In this document: piece by piece, positions 20,680 through 31,334 of the stretch | Position numbering within the stretch: position 1 is the stretch's first letter | Layout: every line of letters begins with the position of its first letter | Source of the DNA: Chytridium lagenaria | Lineage: Eukaryota; Chytridiomycota; Chytridiomycetes; Chytridiales; Chytridiaceae | Length of the DNA stretch: 64,000 nt | Assembly: GCA_025449115.1 (NCBI GenBank) | Contig: JAHLKC010000085.1 | Coordinates: 113,753 to 177,752 of the forward strand | Reading direction: 5' to 3' | Translations under genes and position numbers: made by a program | The notes under the pieces: model-generated | Database searches by the model: none | The model's input: only the letters and a program-made list of their open reading frames with translations | Told to the model about the DNA's origin: nothing

Positions 20680-22542
20680 CTTACAAACTTCCTCACACTC
20701 TCAAACGTCTTTCTCGACGCCACATTAAAACACAACATCACCACATCCGCCCCCCCAACCTCCCCACCACCCTCCGCAACAGCCGTCTCCCCACAAATCC
20801 TGTACACATCCTTCTCTTCATCTTCTCCCTTTCGTGACCCCTTTCGTCGTAACACGGAGCCACTGGACGGTGTAGTAAAGGCGCACACTGGTGCCGAGGG
20901 AGGTGGGCAGGTGGTGGCGCTGGAAAGTGGGGATAGTGGATCTGGCCGTCCTTTGCAAGGCGGGGAGATGGTGTCGACGAGGTGGAGACGGATACGGCGC
21001 GGGGCTTTGCTGCGACCAAGGGCGACTATGGTATCAAAGGGTTCCATGGCTATAAACATATTTAATTAGAAATGCAAACAGGCAAAATTAAAATAAAATA
21101 AAACCATAAACTCACTACTCGGAACTGCATGCAACGGAAACTCATTCTCTCGTCTTGAATAGAGTAAAGAGCTCTTTCCACCTAAAATTAAATATCGTTA
21201 GCGCAATAATTCTCGCGGATAAATAGAAAAAAATTCAAAGTCAACAAAAAATAACTTTAAAAAAAAAGGGGGCAAGAAATTGACAGGACAAAATATCCGA
21301 AATTTCCAAGCGTCACACTGTCACCAGCCTCCATACTCTCAAAGGGGAAACCCCACAAAAGCACAAAAAAAAGACAAGGACCAAAAAAAAAACCCCACGC
21401 CAAACAACACTAAAAAAAACCCACAGTTAAAAAACAAAATCATCATAAAACCAACTCCCATAAAATATAAAATATCGTAAACATCAAACTAGTAACTACA
21501 GCAAACAAAAAATCCACGACTTCCACCATTTAAACAGGAAAAAAAATATAACATTAAGCACGCTCGTCTCTCCATACAAATAAACTAAAACAAACACTAA
21601 ACTACTTACACGAAAAATCACCAACACAAACCACTCTAAACGTCCTCTCCCCTCCTCCCCCTCCCATCGCCGACCCCCAACTCCTCCCCTTCCCCTCCTC
21701 CTCCCCCGTCCTCTGCAAAACACCAATCGTACTCCGTCGTTTCACCGCCCCCTCCTCCTTCCCACCACCCCCCTCCTTCACCGTCCTCGATCGACTCCTC
21801 GGCATCAATATACTAATCGTACTTCTCCGTCCAGGTGATTTCCCATCCCCAACAGATGGTCCCATCGAAAAAGAGGGTGGAATTCCCTCATTCATCACAG
21901 CAGTCACAGTAGAATCAACACTCCCAGCCTCCACGTCACTCTTCCCAAGTTCCCGAATCCCCTCCACATCCTGTCTTTCCTGCTTCCCATGTCCCATCCA
22001 CAACCCCTGAAAAAACGACGACATCCTTCTCGGCGCCATCCTCGCCGTCTTCCCAATCGACCCCGTCGTCGCATGTCGTCTCACCCCAACATCCCCCTCC
22101 CCCGTCTCCGCCGCAACCGCAACATCCGGGTCCCCCACCAAACTCAACCTCCTTGCCCCCTGTCGCACGGCAACCGACTGTCGTCTTGGTGGTGCGACAG
22201 GGTTGGATGGATGCCAGAGGGTGTTGGAATGGATACGTGGGATGGGTCCATGTGAATCCCATCGAATACTTCTTGAATCCATGGTTGGGGGTGTGTGGTT
22301 TGACGGCGTCTTCTGCTGTCTAACCTTGGTGGAGCGATGGGAGGGGTGGGTGTGATTCTTTCTGGGGTTGCATGGATGAGAGTCCGAGAAAGACCGGGAT
22401 GGTGTGAATGTGTTGTTGCTGCAGAAGTAGGATGTGAAGCTGAAGAATGCGAGGCTGAAGAATGCAGTTGTGCTGGTGATGATATTGCTGCTAAAGTCGA
22501 TGACGGCGTTGAAGCCATGTTGGTTGTCGCTGAATCTGTCAT
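19012..22542 (-). CDS. Atypical Rho-family GTPase with long N- and C-terminal extensions
   Basis: Five exons: 22542-21610, 21181-21119, 21049-20685, 20580-20445 and 20268-19012, about 917 residues after two one-base corrections (C5 near 22290, C4 near 20545). The G-domain is Rho-like: P-loop GDFSCGKSSLL split across intron 1, KTFESVRKF, VLVGCKVDLRED (G4, CKVD instead of TKLD) and YAECSS (G5). The switch II motif DTAGQ is missing: DT is followed by a Pro/Ser-rich insertion of about 50 residues, so the catalytic Gln is absent and GTP hydrolysis should be poor. The N-terminal 300 residues and C-terminal 380 residues are Ser/Pro/Gly-rich. There is no CAAX box. Comparable in concept to RhoBTB/Rnd-type atypical Rho proteins, but no BTB domain is seen. 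It lies next to a normal Rho1 on the same strand. Confidence 0.8.
20631..20676. repeat. 46-bp poly-A/T tract inside an intron
   Basis: An uninterrupted run of 46 A (T on the coding strand) within intron 3 (20581-20684) of the atypical Rho gene, next to the splice donor. Confidence 0.95.
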
Positions 22543-24020
22543 GCTTTCCTTCCCTCCCTTTTCAAAACCACAAAAAACAATAAACAACACTGAAAACTGC
22601 AGCTCTTGCTTCTTCTTCCCTCGTTTGTTGTTGGAAAAAAAATCAAAGGGTGGTCGAGTGAGTCAGGTGGAGTCGCCTCCCTCTTGTTCAAAAGGTTATG
22701 ATTTTTTTTGGAAATCAAATGTTGCCTCCCTTCGACTCACACCCCTCTCTCGCTGTTGGGGAGCGGAAGGCGATACGATTCGCCCCTCTCTTGCTGGTTC
22801 AACCACCACCTTCAAGTTTTCCTTGTTCCAAGTTTGAGTCAACTCCAATGTCTGTCTGTCGTTGGTGTTTTACGTTCGTTTTCCTTGTGCGAATGTCCAA
22901 GTGCTGTCAAAAAATAAGCAACACTCTCTCTGCTTGAAAGCGTTCCAGCAAGCCAGCCAAACAGCGCAACACGCACTCCTGTTGCGGTAGACCTGAGAAC
23001 GTCTCGTCTCCTCTTAGGTGGATGGCACAACTTTTTTTTTTATTTCTTTTTGGGTAAAGTCAAAGACGAGTAACAAAATGATGGAGAAGCAGGAGGTAAT
23101 TAATTATTTGAAAGCAATAAGACGAGTTTCAGTGTACTGTGTGGCCATCAACGAGGGTTCCACCTGAAACGGCCAGGGGGGGTAAAAGAGTTGCCTGACC
23201 CTTGCATTTTCAAAAAATTAATCACGATCGATGTGTATACTATATAGGGAGCCAGCCATTTATTTTATTTTTTGCTTGGCCCGCAGCCGTTTGGGACAGC
23301 CTCCATCAAGTACAGAAGGGCCTTGTCAAAGGAACCCCCACGAGGAGAATACCGCCGCTCCCGAGGTAGATCCCTGGCTCCCTTCTTCCACAAGCCCTTT
23401 TTTCTATAAAAGTTGGTATGGGTGGTGGTGGACGATGCCTGCCCGTCAAAAGTCAAAGCACCATTGGCCAAGCAGAGGCGGAGATCTAAAAAAATATGAA
23501 GGGACGAAAGAAAAAGGATTTTTCTGATGCACGGGAAACAGTTTTTTTTTTTAGAAGAAATAATATGATTGAAAGGTGGGAAATAACGACATTCGAGAAT
23601 AAAAGGGAGATAGTTCAATGATAAGGGATGTTTTTGAGAGAAAAAACAGATTTGACAGGAACAAAAACTGGTAGTGTTTGGGACGGACGAGATGAGTATC
23701 AAAGAGATCACTTCGACTGCGAAGATACCCAGCAACGAAAATGAAAACAAATAAACAAAAGCTAAGTGGATGGAAACGGTAAGAATTGAGATGAGGGGGG
23801 CATTAAAATGTGGACAAAACGACGAAAACCAGCCAAAAAAAAAAGAAAAAGTAAGGGGGGGTTGGGGTAGAGATAAACCCATACAATGCTCCTTCGTAAC
23901 CACTCAAACCACCCAACTAAACAAAAGCATCGCCATCATCATTCAACACTCCAAAAAAGACCAGCCAACGTAGAATTCACTCACAAAGGATAACCAAAAA
24001 AAAAAAGCGCCGCAAAACAT
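22543..24020. other. Intergenic between the two Rho genes
   Basis: Pyrimidine-rich near the 5' end of the atypical Rho gene, then AT-rich. Frames on either strand (for example 23265-23903) are low in complexity and match nothing known. Confidence 0.45.
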
Positions 24021-25180
24021 TTACAACACAATACACTTCTTCTTCTTTGCCACAGCCTGCGGCGCCGAAAACACAATGGACGCCCTGGTAGCGTGCTCAA
24101 ACACATCAAACACCACCCTGCCTCGATTTTGCTGAACACTCGAGGTACCTGTAAGCTCCAATCTTCCTTGCCATCGCCAGACCTTGCTCGGGGTAACGGG
24201 TGCACGACCAATCCCTGCGAGACGGCGGATCGTGTCTTCGTCGTTGCGGAGATCCATCTTGTTGCCGACGAGGAGGATGGGGAGGTTTTGGCAGTGGTGT
24301 TGAATCTCGGGAATCCACTGATAACGGTTTTAATGTGAAAAAGAGTTAAGAGAAAATAAAGAAAAAGTATTTTGGGGGAAAATGGCAGGGGCACATACCT
24401 TTTCTTCGACGTTGTTTAAAGAATCGGGGTTTGCAATGGAGAAACAGATGAGCACAACGTGCGCACCAGATACGACAGAGGTCTCAACCTGTCGTACTCT
24501 TCTTGACCGGCAGTATCCCAAAGTGCAAGCTGAATCTCTCTTCCGTCCAAATGCACATCGATAACGTGATTCTCAAACACTAATTCCCAAAAAACAACAA
24601 CAAAAAAAAAAACGAGAGGATATTAGAATTTACTAATATAAGGAAAGATGAATGAAGAATATTTTAGAGGAGAACTTTTTTCTTACCTGTGGGAACGTAT
24701 TCTTCGGGGAAAACGTTGGTCTTGAAGACAATGAGCAAACTGGTCTTTCCACCTGAGTGATTGAAAAATATTGAGAGTTAGAGCTGATAATGTAAATACT
24801 GTAAAGCAGTAGGTTTCGAGCGGCAGAGGTGAGTACACGTAGGTGTCGGTGCAGAGTGATTAAAGTATGAAAGACTGTATGGCTGGTGACATCTCTTTGA
24901 CGCAAAAAAGAAATAGACAAGTTCATTGTGTCTGTCCTCAGTGAATCCGCCTTCTCCCCCCCCCCCCGAAGATACCCACGCAAACACCCACAGCCAAGCA
25001 AAAAGTCTTCTTGGATTGGAATCCATCCCCATCACAGATGATCACTTTTCCGGAACGTTCATTTCTGAAACAGTAATAGCACAAGGAATAAAAGAAAAAG
25101 AAAAGATTTAGATAAGCTTCCTCACCATCTCCGTCTCCCACAACAACAAGTTTTCTTCTAAGGCTTTCGTCGACGGTCAT
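24021..25180 (-). CDS. RHO1: Rho1-type small GTPase
   Basis: Four exons: 25180-25126, 24752-24687, 24579-24399 and 24317-24021; 199 residues after correction. All G-boxes are present: [14 protein letters not shown] (split by a 373-bp intron), FPEEYVPT...FENH effector loop, [29 protein letters not shown] and [10 protein letters not shown]. It ends in KKKKCIVL, a polybasic stretch plus a geranylgeranylation CAAX box, so it is expected at the plasma membrane, controlling cell-wall synthesis and actin as in other fungi (family knowledge). Three single-base indels (near 24490, 24195 and 24115) break the raw frame, but exon lengths become phase-consistent when they are corrected. The P-loop reads GDGDGGKT where Rho1 usually has GDGACGKT. 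Confidence 0.9.
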
Positions 25181-25429
25181 GATAGGAATGAGTGTGGTTG
25201 ATGGTTTCAATGAGTTGTCGGTTGGTGTGTGTTTTTATGTGTGGCAGTAGATGTAATCCTCTCCCAGTTGAATGTGCTCTTTCTTTTTATCCCAAGAAGA
25301 AAGCAGTGAACGGAAAGAAGCAGTTCTCTCTTTTACAAGGTTTGAAGTTGATGGCGTCCAGCGTCTCTCTCCTTCTCTTTTCTTTTTCCGTCCTTCCTAG
25401 TATATGTCCGTTCCCTCTCTTCTAGATTC

Positions 25430-27590
25430 CTCCTTCCTTTCGTATGTCGATAATCGTATGAGGTAGGCCAGGTAGGTAAGTATAGGCAAGTGTAGGTTGT
25501 AAGCTAAGGTAAGGTGAGGTGAGGGGGTAAGGTAGGCAATGTGGAGGTGTATAGGCGATGGAATGTAATAAAGTATTTGAGTAATTGAGTAATAGTGTTT
25601 GAGGTGGTCAAGTGTAGAATAAAATGGAACTTACACTTTAATGAATAATAATATTTCTTTTGTGCAAAGTAATTTTTGTTTTAATTAATGAATGAATGAA
25701 TAAAATGGATTGAAAGGGTTAATATAAAATTATATAAGGAATTTATTAATAATAAACAAAATGACGGCTTCATTTTTCAATAACTAATAATACATAAAAT
25801 AATAAAATAAATAATAAAAATAATAATAATAATATAAATAAGAAGGAGACCAAAGAAAACAAGAGGGTTTCAGCCTCCCAGTTTTTAATTATTATTATAA
25901 ATATTATTTAATTAATTAATTAATTACATATGGAAATTATATATATCATGTACTACATTGTGTGACTGAGGGTATTTGTTTGTTGTTTTATATTATTTAT
26001 ATTATTTATTTATTTATTTAAATATTATTATTATTAATCTTTGAATGTAATAAATAATAATTATAATATTAATATTATTATATTATTATTAAATTACTAT
26101 GGACCCAGCCATCCCTCATCCATCCATCCATCCATCCTGCATCCATCCATCCCACTCTCTAATAAATAAATACTGTGTTCAATCCACAACATTGTCCTAT
26201 TATATATTCATGTTACATAACATAATAAAATATTTAATAATAACTAATAATGTACATATGATTTATTAGTATGTGAAAGCAGCCATATGAATTTAACATA
26301 CACTCAAAGATGACATATCATAGGCGGTATTCAGGTTTTCACACCGCCCTCTCATCAATGTTGCCGTCGGGTTTTCCCTTGATGACCACCCTTTTGTATC
26401 ATGGGAATTGGTATTTATTCCTGTATGTCACCTCTCTTTCTCGCGCTCCTTTATACGTTGTTCATATGTTTACTTATTATCAGTGTAAGTTTATCAATAT
26501 GAGAGCTTGGCGTTATACCAGTAAAGGGAGAGAAGCTGTTGTCCCATCCAAAATCTGCCCCTTGTTGCCATCCAGTGCCTTGTCCACCCCAGGTCTTCGC
26601 CAGTACATAAGCACCTGCCGCGCTGGACGTTAGGTGAGTACTGATTAGCCTTAGCAGAAGGTGCCTCTGTCAAGTCTGTGGATACAACGCGTACGCTCGA
26701 TCCATGGCATTACGTAGCTACCTACCCAAAAGGCCCCTTTCAATAAATTTCCCTCCCGCCTCATGACCGGTGCGGTGAAGTGAAATACAGCTTCCCCTTA
26801 TTTGTCATTACTTTGGGTTTGGAGACTGGTCTAAGCATTGGGTTGGGAGTGCTTGAATCTTACATGAACGATGGTATGAGTAAAAAGGGTTGTGAAGCTC
26901 TCTCTACTTCAAGAACGTTTCTTGTTCTTCTTTTCCGTGCCTCTACCCCACAATTCTTTTTCCTTTACCTTTATTTCGTGACTATTGTTGGTCATCATTG
27001 AGCTCCTCTTCTTTCATGCTCTCGACCTTCTCTGTCATGCTCACTAGATTTGATTTTGTGTGTAGACAAGTCTCGACTGGGACCACTAGATGGAACCAGA
27101 TTCTATTGAACCTCCTTCCATATCTTTTGATCTTTTGATACACATCATTTTATATATAGCGATAAAAGAGATAAACAAATAAATAAAACAAAACCTTTAA
27201 CCTATATATATGGAATCCTGACGGCATGACCACCCACTTGTATCTGGTTGAGGGGGTTTTGCAGTCGGCGACTCGGCAGTAACCAAAGATGTCGGTGTTG
27301 AGCTCAAATCTAATTTTTAAACTCCGATTCTACACCAAATTGACCGACCACTCAGATTCCTTCATCTTATCTCTTGATTTTTTTAATGATAATTTTTTTT
27401 TTGTAATCTCTATCTATATACAATCAGCTGACTGTGACGAAGGGGAAAAAAACAACAAAAAGTATTTTACGACTCCAGAGTTCTTTCTGTCAGCGACGAC
27501 CACGACGGAGAAGCAAAAAAATCAACGGACGGATCATCTCAAAAACGTCCTATAAGACCTGTCTGAACCTACTTTGTTCCCTAGATACCA
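25430..27590. other. Long AT-rich intergenic region with simple repeats
   Basis: Contains GGTAAG/AGGT-rich stretches (25460-25550), long A/T blocks (25620-26100) and CATC repeats. The section 26300-27000 is less AT-rich with two short open frames on the plus strand (26310-26633, 26780-27001) that match no family. I see no supported gene. Confidence 0.5.
26108..26153. repeat. CATC microsatellite
   Basis: CATC/ATCC tetranucleotide repeat, interrupted once by CTG. Confidence 0.85.
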
Positions 27591-27595
27591 TCATC

Positions 27596-30010
27596 ATGCC
27601 TTCATCCACCATCCAGAGCAAGGAAAGGTTGGACCTGGGTATTATCACTTCACCCATGGGCAACACACGTCGAAACTCAATTCATTTACTCTGCCTCCCT
27701 CGCCTCCACCTTCACCTCCACCTCTCACCGTTCTCACGGACACCCCATCACCAACACCATCATCATCATCATACTACATCATGCAACAGCCTCTTTACCT
27801 CCCAGCTTCCTTCCGACATACTCCGCATGATCATGGTGTACCTCCATCCACACAAGATCAAGGTCATCTCTCGTCTTCTCTCGCGATCCTCCAGCGAAAA
27901 TCTGTTTGATGATATCGCCTTTGCAAGGCAGAACCTTCGACTCTTCCTTCTTCACCATCATCTATCCACAACTCATGACATAGCCATCTGGGGAGAACCT
28001 CGTCGTCAAGACGCCGTCGCTTCCTTAACGTCTCCTGCAAGAGGTCGCGACTGGACATCACCAGTCTTCATGGTCTCCTCCTCCACATCTGGCCCGTTCC
28101 ACTTCCCCTCTCCTTCATCCTCACCCATTCTCTCACCCTCACCAATTTCCCTCGCCCACTCGCGAACCTCTTTACCACTCCCCTCCTCCCCAGATCTCCT
28201 TCCTTTCCACCTCTTATCCTTAAACTGGCCCTCACTCGGTCCGTCCTACATATCCCCGCTCCTCCAATCTCTTCCTCTTACCCACTCGCTGCTCTCTATC
28301 CTTTTTCCATCTCTCTCTTTCCTTGCCATCTCGACTATCGACCCCTCCCCAACCTCACCTCTCCAAACCCCCGCTGCCCAACTCCCCCACATCGACCCTA
28401 CGCCTCTTATCACCGCCATCACAAACGCAGCAACCCTCGGTGCCTTCTCCACCCCTCCCTCACCCTCCCTCATCCCTCTCCTTAAATCCCTCGACGCCTC
28501 CGTCTCCCTCCCACAAACCTCCCCAGCCTCCATCAGCCGTCTTCTCCCCCTCCTCCCCTCCCTTTCCCTCCTCACATCTCTCGGCATCCTAACAGCCTTG
28601 AACCGTCTCACCGAAATAACCCACGTCCTTGCCTACTCCCCATGTCTCCCAACTCCCCTCATCTCCCGTCTTCTCATCACCTCTGCTATCCATGGAAGCC
28701 TCGCCGCATTCAAACACTGGTCATCCATCCATCCCTCCCCACCGTACACCACCGCCCTCGAATCCGCAAGTTCCCACGGTCAACTCCCCATCGTCACCCT
28801 CCTCATCTCTCTAGGCGTCACTCCATCCCCTCAATCGCTCACATGTGCAGCCGCAAGGGGTCATCTGACCGTTGTCCAAGCTCTTCTCTACGCAAACGTG
28901 GAAGTGAGTGGAGACGCCTTCAAATCCATCATAGAAGCCTCCGACGCAGGGTTCACCGATATTGTCAAATGTCTGATCCAGAACCTCAAACACGATGATC
29001 ACGCTGAGCCCGCCATCATTGAAGCATTGCAACGATCAGCTTTATGGGGTCACGAAAAGTGTGTTGAAACCCTCCTCTTGTTTCTCGAAAAGACCGTTCA
29101 GAAGGGTGTGCGATCGGAGAAGGGTTGGGTGAGGGATGTTATCACGCAATCCACACGAAAGGTCGATCCCTTCACACAGGTTCTAATCATTGCAGCCACT
29201 GAAGGCCACGAATCCATTGTCTCCATGTCAATACAAATCGGTGTGCGAACTGTGGAACAGATCCTAGAATGTGTCATGGGGACGTTGATCATCCCAGATG
29301 CCTCTGTTTACCATAGCCTTGCCTTACGCAAAGCCGCTGCGAACGGTCATCACACCATTGTTGAAATGCTGCTTGGAGTGAAAACAATCGCAGCTGCATG
29401 GAAAGGTCACGCGTCAGCTGCAGCTCAAAACCACGCGTCACTTTACCGCGCAACAGAAAACAATCACATTGCATGTGTTCAACTCCTCCTCCTCCCAACA
29501 ACACCCCTCGTAGATCCTCTCATCACAGCAAGTCGTAACGGAAACCTTGACCTTGTCAAACTTTTTCTCTCCAACATTCCCTCCGTGGGTGGTCGCAACA
29601 ATGCAGCAGTTCAAGAAGCCGCTGCGAATGGACACGCGGAGATTGTAGCGCTTCTGATCACACGTCCTGGATGTGATGTGAATGTGTTGGATGGGTACGC
29701 GTTACGTATGGCTGCGGCGAGGGGGTTTGAGAATGTTGTGGAACGGTTGTTGGAGTTGAGTTGGGAGGGACGGGATGGACGAGCTGCTTCTGTTGATCCT
29801 ACTTCGTGTGATTTCTTTGCGCCTCGACAGGCTTTGAAGAATGGACATGGGGGCGTTGTGAGGATGTTTGTTGAGTATGCGAGGGAGGTTGGGGAGGCGG
29901 TTGAGAGGGGGTTTCGAGTCGGGGGGGAGGGTGAGGGGAGATGCGATGGTGTTTGTTGGGAAGGTTGTGGAGTGGGGAGGGGGATTGAGAGGAATGGAGG
30001 GATGTTTTGA
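27596..30010 (+). CDS. F-box-like / ankyrin-repeat protein
   Basis: A single uninterrupted 804-residue frame; the ATG at 27596 is chosen because upstream in-frame codons are Lys/Arg/Thr-rich leader-like sequence. A His run (51-59) precedes an F-box-like segment (LPSDILRMIMVYL, residues 71-83). Residues about 350-760 are a solenoid of degenerate ankyrin repeats, with repeated units of the type AAANGHHTIVEMLL, AAARGHLTVVQALL and ASRNGNLDLVKLF. Such F-box/ankyrin proteins are strongly expanded in some early-diverging fungi and probably select targets for ubiquitination (inference). The C-terminal 50 residues are Gly-rich. It needs no frameshift correction. A related gene is at 38046-39423. Confidence 0.8.
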   Translation: MPSSTIQSKERLDLGIITSPMGNTRRNSIHLLCLPRLHLHLHLSPFSRTPHHQHHHHHHTTSCNSLFTSQLPSDILRMIMVYLHPHKIKVISRLLSRSSSENLFDDIAFARQNLRLFLLHHHLSTTHDIAIWGEPRRQDAVASLTSPARGRDWTSPVFMVSSSTSGPFHFPSPSSSPILSPSPISLAHSRTSLPLPSSPDLLPFHLLSLNWPSLGPSYISPLLQSLPLTHSLLSILFPSLSFLAISTIDPSPTSPLQTPAAQLPHIDPTPLITAITNAATLGAFSTPPSPSLIPLLKSLDASVSLPQTSPASISRLLPLLPSLSLLTSLGILTALNRLTEITHVLAYSPCLPTPLISRLLITSAIHGSLAAFKHWSSIHPSPPYTTALESASSHGQLPIVTLLISLGVTPSPQSLTCAAARGHLTVVQALLYANVEVSGDAFKSIIEASDAGFTDIVKCLIQNLKHDDHAEPAIIEALQRSALWGHEKCVETLLLFLEKTVQKGVRSEKGWVRDVITQSTRKVDPFTQVLIIAATEGHESIVSMSIQIGVRTVEQILECVMGTLIIPDASVYHSLALRKAAANGHHTIVEMLLGVKTIAAAWKGHASAAAQNHASLYRATENNHIACVQLLLLPTTPLVDPLITASRNGNLDLVKLFLSNIPSVGGRNNAAVQEAAANGHAEIVALLITRPGCDVNVLDGYALRMAAARGFENVVERLLELSWEGRDGRAASVDPTSCDFFAPRQALKNGHGGVVRMFVEYAREVGEAVERGFRVGGEGEGRCDGVCWEGCGVGRGIERNGGMF

Positions 30011-30054
30011 ATGTATTTTGCTTTGCTTTGTTAGAGGGTCTTTTACCAAATATA

Positions 30055-30120
30055 TATTGTTTTCGTTGCTTAAATAATGGTTTTTAATATTGTTTTCGTT
30101 GCTTAAATAATGGTTTTTAA
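30055..30120. repeat. 33-bp tandem repeat, two copies
   Basis: The unit containing TGTTTTCGTTGCTTAAATAA occurs at about 30055-30087 and again at 30088-30120, just downstream of the ankyrin gene stop codon, in its likely 3' UTR. Confidence 0.9.
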
Positions 30121-31334
30121 GTTCTCACCCAATAAAGTATGCATAATCCCCCATGTCCTTTTTTTATTAAAAAAAAAACTTTTAGGCCAATCTCTGCGTT
30201 CGATTCTGCAACGAAACGTCTTCATGAACCGTGGCGTAATCACTGCAGAGTTCGATGACTATTATCGTGTTTGTTTACTGTTGGATACACTTTACATATT
30301 TTAAAACCACCGTTAAAACAAAATAAATTAGGGAGTCAAACCAGATGTCCAAAACCTCCTCACCCACACCTCCGAACTCGAACAACACCAAGCTCAAATA
30401 AACGATAAAGTAGATAAGCATGCACGGGACCGACAACAAAGGTGGAGAGTCAGAGTTGTTAAACACGAGGACCAATATTGAAAATATGTGAAAAGGACAG
30501 AAAACAAGTCAAATGTAAAAGGTCCCATGACCCCAAAAAACTCCCTCGCGCAACATCGATCCCCACTTCAACATTTGGAAGTTCCAAATAAAAACAAAAG
30601 TCCATAAACTCCCAACCAGCTCATGCAACAAAAAAAATCGGTGGGAGATTAGGGCTTGATTTCATGTTACTACTTTTGCATTTGCTTTTTCGCTTATTTT
30701 TGTTCATATTATCGCGGTAACCCGTGATATCCTATAGCGTGGAAGATTTTCAAAAAAACACTCTTGAAAGCCCATTTTGTAGTCGCTTCACGCGCCAAAT
30801 GGGATGGTCTCGTTATTAAACCTAACCAATTATCGCATCTACTGATTTTCACTTTATTAACCTTTTTTTTTTTTTTTTTTTTTTTTTTGGCTGTTAAAAA
30901 ATATATATTCCGCTCTCAAACTCCTATTTGTTTTTTCAAGTTGATTTTACAAAATTGACGCTCACAAACACGTCCTAACCGGCAATCATAACAACTCGAA
31001 ACCCCAGATTTTAAAAGTCATTTACAAAACCTAAAGAAAGCAAATTCAAAATCTAAAAAGGTCGTGTTTATTACTCAAACACGTTCTCTCATCAACCTCA
31101 TCACTTCATCACCCCTCACCCAAAACAAAAGAGAAGATGGGCTCATCATAGGCCCCAATTTCATTCTCCAAATTCAATCCAACGACAAAAAAAAACAAAA
31201 AAAAAAAGAAAAAAAAAAAAAAGTTTGGTATTCCGTCATTAAGAAAAAACAAAAGAAAAAAAAAGTGGAAGCAACTCAAAGAAATTATAAAAACATGCGG
31301 TGGGTTCATAAAAAACACAAACGACCACATATTT
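30121..31334. other. Intergenic, with T26 tract
   Basis: AT-rich; includes an uninterrupted T run at 30863-30888. No gene supported on either strand. Confidence 0.5.

Noticed and set aside
23265..23903. 212-residue minus-strand ORF between the two Rho genes
   Set aside because: Phe/Ser-rich low-complexity frame caused by A-rich plus-strand DNA; no domain, no conserved context.
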